64,000 nucleotides of DNA from Amyelois transitella. Lineage: Eukaryota; Arthropoda; Insecta; Lepidoptera; Pyralidae. A program made the translations under genes and the position numbers. Position 1 is the first letter of the stretch, and each line of letters starts with the position of its first letter. The notes under the pieces were generated by a model. That model saw only the letters and a program-made list of their open reading frames with translations, made no database searches and was not told the origin of the DNA. Of this stretch, positions 49,101 through 59,200 are shown one piece after another. The stretch covers positions 5,853,001-5,917,000 of the forward strand of contig NC_083516.1 in NCBI RefSeq assembly GCF_032362555.1. The letters run 5' to 3'.

Positions 49101-52100
49101 ATAAATAAAAATATCGTAAGGTAATTATGAAATTGTGCATTTATTAAAGGTTTAACAAACAAAAACAAAACAAAACTAGCCCCTAAACAATTTTGAGAAG
49201 ATCCTTTTCCGATTTTATGTTTAATATAGGTGAGGTATCGGTTTTCCGCAAGAATATTTTTGTATGCTTCACCCATATATACTTGAAGTCCATTTCCCGG
49301 GCCGCCTTTTTGGCTTTTGCTAAAAGATCCTTGTTTCGAGCCGTCAGGTGATCGTTCACGAATATCCTCGAGTTTCCGGCGAGTCCCAAGTCCGATGACG
49401 CCAAAGGTGAACTCTTCATGTATAACCTTGCTGCAGCTATAAAATCCTCTTTGACGTACCTACTATGGAAGCACGCAATGATGGGCTTAGGATTTTTTGG
49501 ATCCATAGACTGGACTCGAGTATAAAAGTTAAAATAACTTTTATCTATCTTGTAATTAATCTTATCCCCCAAAGTCTTCATGATATTGAAGAGGTTTTCA
49601 TTTTTACCTTGCGGTACTCCTTTTACCTCAACGTTATTCATGCGGGACCACTGATCACGCTCGTGGATATCCATGTCTATCCTCTCCAGGTGGATTTCAA
49701 CTTTCGTAACCCTCTCATTGCAAGCTTTTACTTCACTTCTGGATTCAGCAACTGATGTCTTCAGCTCAGAGATTTCTTGCCTCAAGGCTGCCACATTCTC
49801 AGCCACCTTCTCCAAGGGCTCCATCTTCTTAGCTATTTGCCTAATTTCCATAAGAAGTGTAGAATAATTTGCGTCAGTAGCAGCCGCAGAGGGTACCGGA
49901 GTCGGAGATAGTGCCCTATTACCCGTCTGCTTACATTTTTGACAACGAAAAGTTGATCTCCTGTCTCCCAGCTTTCGATATCCTACCTCAGTCACTCCGG
50001 CACAATGGAAATGCAAATCCGCATCGCAAGCAGCGCAGTGTACTCCTTCCGTGAGTAGCTCGTCACATTGGCCACACTTTCCGGAACTCATGTTAGTAAG
50101 TTTAGATAATAACGTCAAGACGTAAACAATGATAATAAAAATCTGAGATACCGACCGCTTACGCGAGTTAAATGTGTGACGTGCGCACGCGGTGCGAGCT
50201 ACGAACGACGACACATTTAAAGAAGGTGATAGGGGATCGTAGTCTGACCTATGAGGAAATGTGTACGGTTTTAGTGCAGATCGAATCTTGCCTCAATTCT
50301 CGACCACTTACTCAGTTAAGTGAACATTCAGTCGACCCTCTCCCCTTGACGCCTGGTCATTTTCTAGTAGGTGAACCTCTCATTAATGTATGTGACAATA
50401 ATTTTGCGAATCAAACTGAAAATGTTAATTTAACTAGTAGATGGAAATTAGTCCAAAAAAATACGAATGATTTCTGGCATAGATGGTCAAAAGACTATTT
50501 ATTAAATTTAGATAAGAGGTATAAATGGACTACTAAAAAATCAGAACCTGATGTTGGTAATATTGTAATTATTAGAGAGGATAATCTTCCTCCAACTAAA
50601 TGGATTCTTGGTAGAATCATTGAAACTCATCCAGGCAAAGATAACATTACTCGTGTTGTAACGATAAAATGCAAGGACAAATTGTTGAAACGTCCTATAA
50701 ATAAACTTTGTTTTCTGCCTAAATGATTCATGTTTGTTAAAAATTAATCGTAGTTTCTATTAATTGAATAATATTCTCTAGGTTCTTTCTTTAGTTCCAC
50801 CATATGTTATGGTGGGCGGTTTTATATAATAAATATAGCATTTGTATTATAGATATGTAATAGCCTTGTCACGGTGGGCGGTTTTATTGTATATAATTTT
50901 TCTTTTATAATAATTTCACAAATCTTACGTTTACATGTAATTAATCAATAAGGTTTGACATAGAATACGTCCTAGAATTTTTGTTAATTGAAGTGAATCT
51001 AAGTTCTTATAGACTGTTTTTTAAAGGACAAGTCCTTGGTGGGCGGGATGTTGAAATTTATGTAAAGAATCACTTCATTTCCCTCTATTTGTCATCCTAT
51101 TAAGTCTATACATTAAATAGTATCAACCTCTTTTTCACATGTTACTGGCCAGTTATAAAAAGTTACATGTTTTGTTTTTTATTAAGGAACTTTAGTGAAA
51201 AAATTTGAATATAAAAAACTAATTACGCAATAGTTCATAAAAGAGATATATAATTTAGGTCGCTTTTATTTTTCAATATACATATATTATTTAAAGTGTG
51301 TGTGCGTTTTTATTTGTTGTAAAGCTCTAATATCGTAGTTCGCGAATTGAACAAGGCGTGATTTTATGTATGTATGTATGTATATGAATAAAGATAGTTA
51401 AATATTCATGACTGAGGATGCTATGCTGTAACGTAACAATAAATAATTTTCCTCCCAATATCCTTAATAAAATGTAAGAATAGGCATCTTATTCATAAAA
51501 GTCATTACAAAGGTTGAGTTACTGCTTACCATCCGAAGAGCCCTACAATTGTATGTAGCTGTATATAAATAATGCAATATAAACTTACTTGCAACAATAA
51601 CTTTGCTTCAGCCACACACTTCTGCCATGTGCCAATAACATCACGACAAACGGCAACATAGCGATGACCAGTTTTCTGTTCAATTTGTGTTGCTAAGAAT
51701 GATTTTCCACTACCAGGGAATCCTACTAAAACAAGTATCTGAAAAATACAATACCAGCTATGAATTATCATCATTAGTCACTCACTGAAATATAGTCTTT
51801 CAATTATGTGGTTATTCTGTTTACCTGCGACAGATAAAGATGCCTGTTTGCATGTACAAATTTCACATAGGAAGACACTTCTACAAGCTGACAACTACTA
51901 CAAGACTGTTGAAATTTTGACACAATGGATTTTTTTCAAGAAAAATACATAAAAAATGGTAATAGACATTTTGAATATTAGTATATTTTCTTTACACTAC
52001 CTCTTTTGTTGTGCTTAAAAGCTTCTCATCAAATGGCACTGGCACAATTTCCTTGGGACAAAATTCTGGTTTGATCATAGGGACATTAGTTATGGAATGC

Positions 52101-53583
52101 CCTAAGAAAAATTGCTCTGGGGTGAAAAACCTGACACCAATATTTTCTGCCATTAACTTGTCGACTAAAGAGTGATCCTTCTTCTTGCCTGGGGCCCAGT
52201 TAGGTGCCCGGCCAGCAGCATCTCCACAGTAGAAACTATGAAGTGTGTCTATGGTGATACTGTCATTCCTCTAAAAAAGAAATAGATGTTTGGTGATATA
52301 TTTTTCATTAAAAAAATTATGAAATGTTTAAATTATTTATAGTATTTTTTACTTTGCAAAAGAATTTATAATCATTGTCTAGTCTATTTTTGTGTATCAT
52401 ATATTTAAAATAATATACCTTTTCAGTCAAAAACTTCCACATTCCATTCAACGGTTTTCTATAAATTCCTTTACCAGTTGCTATGTAAACTTGGATTGGC
52501 ACACTTAATTTTTTCACCAAACTTTCTATTTTCTTTTTAAAGTCATCTATTTTGACCCTTCCATTACCAATGGGGGCTTGATTGCTCAATATCACAATTT
52601 TGAAGCCTTCCATAAACTTCTCTTTCAGTTTTTGTTCCACTGTTGGGAATGCTATTTGCCAATCGTTTGTATCAACCGGGTGCACCTTTCCAGATTTAGT
52701 TTTGATTAAAGTACCATCCATATCAAAAGCAGCAATTTTGTTACTAGATTTAACTCCTTTAGAAGTAAATATATACAATTCACCCTTGTCAATTTCTTCC
52801 CACATATCTCGATGAGCTTCTGAACTTGAAAAATGAGAATTTGTGTCCGTTTTCATCTGTTTACTTGACTGCATATTACTGTAATCAGGTTCTAGTTTTC
52901 TTTTACGGCAAACTTTGTTTTCAATATAGTCTTCAGGTGGTGGATCAAACTCAATGATATGAACATAATTATTTAATAAAACTTCCAATCTAGATCCATG
53001 GCCAACTGTATAACTTTCATTCCTTTTCAATGCAAAACCATCTAAACCAGAAGGATTAACGCCAAGTTGCTTAATTTCAACTGAACAGTTCTCACAGTCT
53101 GCTTTAAGCCAAACTGTAAAAGATAACAAGAAATAGAAAATATTTGCATACCTGCATAAAGTTAAAATACCTGAGCTTGTTACTTTATAAGATCCTTCTA
53201 TAAATTTATGAAATGATTACAAATACAATTGTGTCTTTTTCTGTCAAATAAGAACATTAGTCATCATGATTATCAACTATTATCAACATTGAACATCAAT
53301 TAATAACTGATAAAAGTACTTAGATAAATACATTTCATTAAACACAGACTACAAATAGCAAAGGAATATTATATCTATCTAGAATAGTATCTATTTAAAC
53401 CATAGAAATCTTTAAATAAGTTTGCAAACATGCAATAATTAGGAACTTACTTTGTTGGCGAGAGCAAGCCTGATCCTTAATTTTTGTTAATTTACTGCGA
53501 CCGATTATATTTTCTGCATTGTGATTTAAATTTATGGGAAGGTGAGAGTTCAATAGACACCTCAAAATACATTGACGAGACAT
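40130..53583 (-). CDS. PNKP: bifunctional polynucleotide phosphatase/kinase (PNKP)
   Basis: Six exons on the minus strand: 53451-53583, 52419-53113, 52001-52270, 51589-51738, 40889-41094 and 40130-40253. All are in phase, giving 525 residues (human PNKP has 521). The N-terminal FHA domain has IIGRSKLTKIKDQACSRQQ (about 26-44), which docks phosphorylated repair scaffolds such as XRCC1. A basic CRKRKLE follows at about 112-118. The phosphatase motif DMDGT has catalytic Asp175 and Asp177. The kinase Walker A GFPGSGKS is at 372-379, followed by VIVDSTNPD. The enzyme restores 5'-phosphate and 3'-hydroxyl ends at DNA breaks in the nucleus. Intron 4 (41095-51588) is enlarged by nested mobile elements. 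The start is the ATG directly before SRQCILRCLL. The gene is divergent from SLC33A1. Confidence 0.93.
40637..40846 (+). mobile_element. SINE-like repeat (family A), 3'-truncated
   Basis: TGCCGTGTGGTTCCCGGCACC through CCACTCCATCTCTTTCCC and GCGATGGGCAAGCAACCTGTC to GGCCATTCAGTCTTTTCAAG. The (TATG)n tail is absent. It lies in PNKP intron 5. Confidence 0.75.
41190..41350 (+). mobile_element. RTE-like LINE 3' end (family C), split by the BEL element
   Basis: The plus strand reads GQVKSTRNRRACMKRVMNVD, then EAKKVCRDRGKWKEVVSAYP, then SGEEA, the C-terminal end of a LINE reverse transcriptase protein. The terminal CGTGATTTTATGTATGTATG continues after the LTR element, at 51354-51385. The BEL/Pao element therefore landed in this pre-existing repeat within PNKP intron 4. 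Confidence 0.65.
41351..41655 (+). repeat. 5' LTR of the BEL/Pao element
   Basis: 305 bases, apparently identical to 51049-51353. The tRNA-Phe primer site follows after four bases. Confidence 0.9.
45910..48795 (-). CDS. LINE ORF2: endonuclease and reverse transcriptase
   Basis: 961 residues. The N-terminal apurinic-type endonuclease has NLFYQNVRGLRTKTN, ITESWL and ILGDFNLSNL. The reverse transcriptase has the entry block FITPIHKKGDKNDVRNYR, then VVYTDYSKCFDRIDHDLL, SGVPQGSLLGPLLFVIFIND and the catalytic LLYADDMKVL (YADD at about 687). There is no RNase H domain after the thumb, as in CR1 and Jockey groups. Two departures stand out: the usual NYRPIS block reads NYRQVS, and the endonuclease SDH motif reads PQHRSF. 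The protein nicks target DNA and reverse-transcribes its own RNA. The start at MLALNLFYQN is directly before the first endonuclease motif, so little can be missing. Confidence 0.88.
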   Translation of the reverse strand: MLALNLFYQNVRGLRTKTNTFLRNVYLNNYDVVAITESWLVDSIVSSELFDSRYLVWRRDRDYSRTNQTMGGGVLVAVRRDFVAAERLHWRSTAEDIWITLSLRNKSSNIIRIHICTVYLCDENMGNSHRTQLENFMFKLHDNIMSCPQDKFIILGDFNLSNLVTWVSGCDVSFLRPTSVSGEHIINLIDTLNVCNLDQYNSFENCNGRILDLVLSNESVKLNSCRVPLVPEDPQHRSFCIELDLRDIEVLQDQARRKFQYFKGDYTSICTKLDDIDWHSLFLNSALENCISLFYEKLYELRDRYVPTKLVSSTQSPPWFSSALLKIFKEKYKYHRRFKRYGNLADYHTFSFLRKRAIEIENKCYQDYMKKVQDSIVNNPRAFWSYVKSKNKPSALPSSMVYDGKVADSGQDISNLFADYFQSTFLDSSATGSIGVGSAQHVDIPSTCKISSIEICPNELLKLLQSLDVNKSGGPDEIPPIFIVRCCKQLVVPLLILFRRSLSEGVVPKLWKSAFITPIHKKGDKNDVRNYRQVSKLCQFAKIFERVVYNQLYEVLKCFFTENQHGFLRQRSTTSNLLLATDFITEGMDNLAQIDVVYTDYSKCFDRIDHDLLINKLSLAGIHGDLLRWFMSYIDNRSQAVVLQGYMSKWLAIPSGVPQGSLLGPLLFVIFINDVGKCFLNAKVLLYADDMKVLKVINNIEDIYKLQEDLNRFEIFCKENKLDLNISKCFYISFTRKSTILDIGYILNNTKITKVNAITDLGVKFDSKLLFDEHVDYIVSKASKALGFIMRVCSDFHDIKCIKVLYCSFVRSHLEYASQVWNPQYNAYKDRIEGIQKKFLRYLDYKARTSSHGYEQRCRRYHFLPLEIRRVINDVGFLIGIAKGSVDCPELLSKIQLRTDLFHYRQRPLLRVPFSRTKYRQNSFSVRAAKHFNKYSHRLDLFHSSKKTVSCLLSGSFFNDI
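49183..50091 (-). CDS. LINE ORF1: zinc-finger RNA-binding protein
   Basis: 302 residues starting MSSGKCGQCDELL. An N-terminal PHD-like Cys/His finger (pairs CGQC, CAAC, HFHC and CQKC) is followed by a coiled-coil segment of about residues 90-140 and then a domain with NVEVKGVPQGKNENLFNIM, resembling the RNA-binding fold of LINE ORF1 proteins. PHD fingers in ORF1 are known from CR1-group elements. The protein is expected to coat LINE RNA. ORF1 and ORF2 are separated by about 390 bases, longer than usual. Confidence 0.75.
   Translation of the reverse strand: MSSGKCGQCDELLTEGVHCAACDADLHFHCAGVTEVGYRKLGDRRSTFRCQKCKQTGNRALSPTPVPSAAATDANYSTLLMEIRQIAKKMEPLEKVAENVAALRQEISELKTSVAESRSEVKACNERVTKVEIHLERIDMDIHERDQWSRMNNVEVKGVPQGKNENLFNIMKTLGDKINYKIDKSYFNFYTRVQSMDPKNPKPIIACFHSRYVKEDFIAAARLYMKSSPLASSDLGLAGNSRIFVNDHLTARNKDLLAKAKKAAREMDFKYIWVKHTKIFLRKTDTSPILNIKSEKDLLKIV
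51049..51353 (+). repeat. 3' LTR of the BEL/Pao element
   Basis: 305 bases, preceded by the purine-rich GGTGGGCGGGA. The 5-bp duplication AGGCG and the interrupted RTE-like tail follow. Confidence 0.9.
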
Positions 53584-53801
53584 ACTTAACAAAACAAAAC
53601 CTAGTGGAAATTTAAAAGTTGTATTTTGTATCTAAATAATGTTCTTTCATGAATATATAGGATGTAGATGAAAATTGCGCTGTGCTGAGTGCTTATTTTA
53701 TTAGAAGGAAATACTTTAATATGATACATAAAATTGAATTTACAAATAAAAATACTACGTAAATAAACGTAGGTCAAACATTAATCAAATCATCAATATG
53801 A

Positions 53802-54412
53802 TAGGAGTGATGAACGATATAAATCGATACTTCATAAAATATCGATATATCGCTTCAACCCAATATTATCGAATCACCTAGTATTGACATGTACAATCGA
53901 TATATTTCAACCGATATAAAACCATAAGAGTGAATAAAATTTTAATTTCGCAATTTCTAGAGAAAAAATATTGGGATTTATAAATCCCAATATTAAAGTT
54001 AAGTAAAAAAAAGAATGTTGTTAAATATAAAGTTTTATTTTTAATAAATAAAGTTGATTCGTTTCTTCGTCTTAGCTGTTTTCGATCGTGTCTGAATAAA
54101 ACCACTTGTTTTGGCTGTTCAAGTCGTCGTGTCTTATTGTCGTCTTAGTCTTAGTTTGATTGGCCTTTTTTTCATCAGTCTGTCAGTCAGATTTGTTCAT
54201 TTAAAATGTAAAGTCAAAGTGTCTGATATCCATGGAGGCTGAACGGACGCTACACTATCTAATATTGTAAGAATAGTTAAATACAAACAAATTACTTACG
54301 ATATATCGAAAATATCGATATATTTGGACAATATATCGCATAGTATCGATAGAACACTACGATATATTATATCGAAAAAAATATCGATATTTTTTTGATA
54401 TGAACACCTCTA
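53802..54412. mobile_element. hAT-like non-autonomous element 1
   Basis: Ends TAGGAGTGATGAACGATAT and, inverted, TAGAGGTGTTCATATC, flanked by CAATATGA (53794-53801) and CAACATGA (54413-54420), a near-perfect 8-bp target duplication typical of hAT elements. Both subterminal regions are packed with ATCGATAT motifs. There is no coding capacity. It lies about 220 bases upstream of the PNKP start codon. Confidence 0.65.
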
Positions 54413-54489
54413 CAACATGATTGACATTAACTTGAAATTGATAAGCTGTTGACAGTTGCACGAGATTTGGTCTTTGCAGCTGTCCGACA

Positions 54490-54804
54490 CAGTATTACCA
54501 ACTTGGCAACTTTTTAAGTCAGGCAGCTACATAAGCTACATTTTACAAAAACTTATAGCTAAACTTTTTAGCAACTTTTGGTTTTGAGATTTTTTCCTTT
54601 ATTAATTCTATCCTCCGTGTAAGTGGCTCACTACGCAAAAAGGGCCAATGCTGTCACAACTACGTGTTACCTAAATTGGTACTGCAAAAAATCGGTACTA
54701 AGGAAATTAAGCTACTATTAGCAACTTTTTAGGTTGAAATGTACCCAATCAAGCAACTGTCTGTTATATGTCTTGCAAGCCTTAAGTGGAAGTTGGCAAC
54801 ACTG
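54490..54804. mobile_element. hAT-like non-autonomous element 2
   Basis: Terminal inverted repeats CAGTATTACCAACTTGGCAA and, inverted from the right end, CAGTGTTGCCAACTTCC, the classic hAT end sequence. It is flanked by GTCCGACA (54482-54489) and GTCTGACA (54805-54812), a 7-of-8 target duplication. 315 bp, non-coding. Confidence 0.75.
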
Positions 54805-54813
54805 GTCTGACAG

Positions 54814-55936
54814 TAGGGATGTGACATTGCTGATAAAAAATCGATTTTTATATAATCGATTTATTTTTTAAGTATGAAAAATCGATTAACAAATAATCGA
54901 TTTTTCTTAAGAAAATAATCGATTTTATTATATTGATAGATTTTTTCCAAATTTTTCAATTTATGTCAAAATAAACGCCATATACATTATATCAATAGAT
55001 TTATTCATTAAAAATAAACAACAAAATCAGTAACTTCTTATACAGGGTGACATTTAATTCAACTGCATAAATTTAACTGCTAAGTGTACTTATCTAAAGG
55101 ATATTTAAAAACGTAAAAAGAAAAATATCGGTTCATATTTCAGAAAGTACGAAAAAAAAATAAAAGTATCAAAATCCACGATCCTAAATACGTAATATCA
55201 CCCCGGCCGGCGGAAAAGCGACGCGTAAGATTCAGAGGTCAACGACACAATGCATTCAGCTGAGCGATCTCGACAACTCTGCACTTTACTTGATCTTGAT
55301 ACTAGAAAAATAATTTATTTTTCAGACATTTATTTACATGTTTAGTTTAAAATTATTTTTGTAGTATTGGTCTTAATAAAGCGTGTGACGTATTTTTGAG
55401 GATTTTTTAAATGTGAAAATGATGAAGTTTAATTTAAATAAAAATAGGCTCAAACGGCTCAGAAGCATGGGTATAGTCTATGTTTAAAAGGATGCAGTTG
55501 TTTAAATGTCACCCTGTATAATCAACACAAATTAAAGTTTTTAACAATCAAGTTTGAAAAATGAAGTTTCAGCAACGAATAATGAATAAAATATCAACCG
55601 AATGTCGGTAACATACTGTTCATTGACTAATTCCAACTAGAGAATGTTTGATTAAATTAATCATCTTAACTGTTTTAAGAGCACAGAAAGAATGCACAGA
55701 TGGCGTTAATGTAATATTATGGAGCTATGATAGTATTCTTTGGCAGTTCGCGTTCCGGGCTCAAAGCCAGAAGACAAAAACATAATTTCGGGGTGCATTT
55801 ATTGGATGATTATAAAAATCGATTTTTAATCGATTATTAATGAAAAAAAAATCAAGTATAAAAATCGATTTTTACTATAAAAAAAATCGATTTTTAATCG
55901 ATTTTTTCCATAATCGATTTTTTTTTCACATTCCTA
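54814..55936. mobile_element. hAT-like non-autonomous element 3
   Basis: Ends TAGGGATGTGACA and, inverted, TAGGAATGTGAAA, flanked by the perfect 8-bp duplication TCTGACAG (54806-54813 and 55937-55944). Both ends carry many copies of AAAAATCGATTTTT-like palindromes. 1,123 bp with no transposase frame. The left target duplication overlaps that of element 2, so one inserted at the edge of the other. Confidence 0.78.
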
Positions 55937-56250
55937 TCTGACAGTGCGTGTGTAGTGTAGATAGTTGACAGTTGGCAGAGCCACGGAGTGTTTTCAAAAG
56001 CTTAGATTTTTTGTGGCACTAAACATTTGTTTTTTCGAAAAATAAATCTTCGGCATTACTTTTCTGTGAAAAATTTATTCAGGTGCGTCGCAAAACTCAC
56101 ATATTGATCATAAAATTTACAAAAATATAGGTTCATCTCATAATTCGTAAAAATTAAGGTTTGTAAAAACTACTGACGTGTATTATTTTTGTTGGTTAAT
56201 ATTTTTTTTTGAATGTATAGTCAATATTTCAGGCGATAAATGCAATAATT

Positions 56251-59200
56251 ATGTCTGTAACAAAGCGGAAACGTACACTTGAGGATGAGAAGTTAATTGA
56301 AAATGGAGATACAATAAGCGAAACTGGAGAGAGTAATATCAAAGGGGATGAATTGAATATTGCTGTGTTATTGTTCCTGTACACTCTACAAGGTATTCCT
56401 CTAGGCCTCGCTGGTGCTGTGCCAATGCTACTCCAGAATAGAGGAATAACTTATACTCAACAGGTACAATGCTATTAAGATTTTATATTTCCTGTAAACA
56501 AATCTGTTACTTCATTAATTGAAAAAGTTTTTTTACTAACTCAATTTAAATGCCTTGCTTGAAAAGCATAACTTGTGTTTATATTATAGAAACATAATTT
56601 CTTTTTCAGGCAGAATTTAGTTTTGTAAACTGGCCATTCAGTATCAAGTTACTATGGGCTCCTATAGTGGATGCCATGTATTGGCCAGCATTTGGGAGAC
56701 GGAAGACGTGGCTAGTACCAGTGCAATACTTGATTGGAATCGTCATGATCATCATGTCAAGCAGTGTGTCAGGGTGGCTGGGTTCTGATAGTGAAGCCCC
56801 GTCTATGATGTGCCTCACTGTGTCTTTCCTATTTCTTAACTTTTTGGCTGCAACACAAGACATTGCTGTGGATGGATGGGCTCTTACTATGTTGAAAAGG
56901 TATATAATTTGTAAATAATGATGAAAAATGTTTTTATTATATCTGAACCTCTAATTCTAATTATATTTTTCTATAATAAGAGTCACTCACTCTTAGCTTA
57001 TGTGAAGCAGTATTTCACTTTAAAAGTGTTAAATTATGGATATGTTGTATTGCAGGTGTAATGTTGGACATGCATCAACATGTAACACTGTGGGCCAGAC
57101 TGCTGGCTTTTTCCTGGGCTATGTATTATTCTTGGCTTTGGAATCTCCATACTTCTGCAATAAATACCTGAGAAATGAACCTATTGATTCTGGGCTTGTC
57201 ACTCTCTCCAGTTTTCTTTTATTTTGGGGCTGGATTTTTATTATTACTACAACATTTGTGGCTTTCTTGAAGCATGAAGCCAATGACGTGGCCGATACCA
57301 AGGAAAGTCAAGTGAAGGGAATGGGCGACATTTTGAATGCATACAAACAACTGTATACCATTGTGAAGCTGCCTGCTGTACGCACTTTAGCTTTGGTGCT
57401 TTTTACAGCTAAGGTAAACATTGTTTCTAAAAATATTTTCTTTATAAAAAAGTATATATAGTTCCTTATAAAACTTTCAACTGTTGTTGTTATTGAGTTG
57501 TTAACTAGCAAATCTGTCAATATTATTTTAATTTTCCTGTACAGTTAACACCGGAAATTCACAAAAAAATTTACATTCTCCGTTTTTCAGCTTGGATTTA
57601 GTGCCAGCGATGCTGTGTCAGGTCTTAAGCTGGTGGAAGCAGGAGTGCCTCGTGAAGATCTGGCTTTGCTTGCTGTACCATTAGTGCCAGTGCAAATTTT
57701 GATGCCTATAGTAAGTTTTCATTAATGTTTATATTAGTTAATACTTATAAAAAAATTACAATATCATTTAATATACAATGCCATTTACAATACTTTTCTC
57801 ATAACTTCTTCTTTACTTGTTACTTCTTTTATCGGATCATTTAAAATTAGTTTTCATTTTTTTTTTAAATAAGGCTTCAAGTTATATAACCAGATCCTCT
57901 CCAGGAAAATGGCGATAATAGCTTTGATGACCATAATACCTCTTTTATGTGTAATATCTTGTTTTGTAGAAAATTTAGTTTAATGTAGGCAAAATAGTAA
58001 TGAACTAGAGCTTTTGACCCCACCACAATAAATCATATAATTCATTTACATGCTACTATTCTTTTAGATATTAGCAAAGCACACAACAGGTCCAAAACCA
58101 CTATCTTTATGGCTACGAGCATTCCCTTTGCGGTTGCTAGTGGGCCCACTAGCCGCGGCACTAGTGGCTGTCACACCTTCGCTACTTGGCGACTCCGGCC
58201 CTTCATATACGTACCTATTCGTACTAATGACACTGTATATATTCCACCAGGTGAGTAGGTGACATGATTTATTTCTAATACAGCTTTGCGACACTTGCAC
58301 TGACATGCTTGCAAGTAGGTATATGAGAATGAAAGCTTTGTAATATTTTGTAACTACTTTGAATTTTTTTTTATAATCTAATAATCAATTTGTATTTCAA
58401 TACTAATCTATTGATTACTTGAGCTGGGTCGGCTTGATATGTCTAAACAACCAGCGGACCATAAAACCTTGCCAAATCTTCTCATTCTACGTACCATTCT
58501 AAGTACCATATGACTAACACCTTGTTTTCTAAGACCCTTTTAGATATATAAAGCAAGCAACTGACATAATAATTCTATTAAATGTCTATTAAATATTATA
58601 TTTTTACTTGTTGCAGACATGTTTGTACTGTATGTTTGTGGCCGTAATGGCATTCTTTGCGAAAGTCTCCGACCCAGCCGTCGGCGGCACGTACATGACG
58701 CTCCTCAACACAGTGTCTAACTTAGGGACCAACTGGCCTAACACCCTTGCTCTGTGGGCAATAGATCACTTGACTTTTAAGACATGCTCATCGAACCAAA
58801 TGAATGATAACACTTGCTCATCGCCCCTGGAGACTGAGGTAAGTTTTAAACGCATTCGTCAATCTTCTTAATTATAAATATTTAGCACGAAATACTGGAC
58901 CTACACATGAATCAAATAAAAACAACACTTACAGTTTCTTTTTTCATAAATTAATCTCTTACTTATAATGTTCATATATTTTTTTAAATATATTTGTAGT
59001 GTGTTCCCTTTTTTCATGGAAATGATCAATTTTTGCATAGAGATCATTGCGAAAATTAAATTGTTATCCGGTGAAAATGCTGCAATGTAGTTTGTTTCGC
59101 CGCTTCTTCTACACATGCGCTATGGAAGCGGTAGTAGTTATTATTAGATTTAAGTGATGTGACGTCAATAAGTGATACAGTGATACCTTGTGTCCAATTT

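Larger units (their letters stand above)
45688..50205 (-). mobile_element. CR1/Jockey-group LINE inserted in the BEL element
   Basis: The element is on the minus strand. Its 3' tail appears on the plus strand as a TTTATTTATTTATTT run at 45690-45720. It carries two long open frames, ORF1 (49183-50091) and ORF2 (45910-48795), with no internal stops. It lies inside the integrase part of the BEL/Pao element. The exact 5' end near 50205 and the target duplication are not resolved. Both long frames are open, so the insertion is recent and must post-date the already young LTR element. It is in the same orientation as PNKP. Confidence 0.85.
41351..51353 (+). mobile_element. BEL/Pao LTR retroelement, young, interrupted by a LINE
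   Basis: 305-bp terminal repeats at 41351-41655 and 51049-51353 begin TGTTGAAA and end TTGAACA. AGGCG on both sides (41346-41350 and 51354-51358) is a 5-bp target duplication. The primer site TGGTGCCGAAACCCGGGA, a few bases after the 5' repeat, is complementary to the 3' end of tRNA-Phe. The long gag-pol region starts near 41984, with a gag domain, three zinc-knuckle-like motifs (about 43020-43210), an aspartic protease region (about 43450), a reverse transcriptase with YVDD (about 44690), an integrase, and a C-terminal DUF5641-like part (about 50450-50726). A purine-rich tract precedes the 3' repeat. It is a broken copy, with about two breaks including the inserted LINE. By eye the two repeats show no difference, so it is very recent. 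It is antisense to PNKP. Confidence 0.9.

Noticed and set aside
48782-49276. 164-codon frame between LINE ORF1 and ORF2
   Set aside because: It overlaps the end of ORF1 and the ORF1-ORF2 gap, is rich in Ile/Leu/Phe from AT content, and lacks any motif.
53850-54400. true DREF-type regulatory cluster of PNKP
   Set aside because: The ATCGAT motifs lie within the subterminal regions of a mobile element with target duplications, so the element explains their presence; any regulatory role would be secondary.
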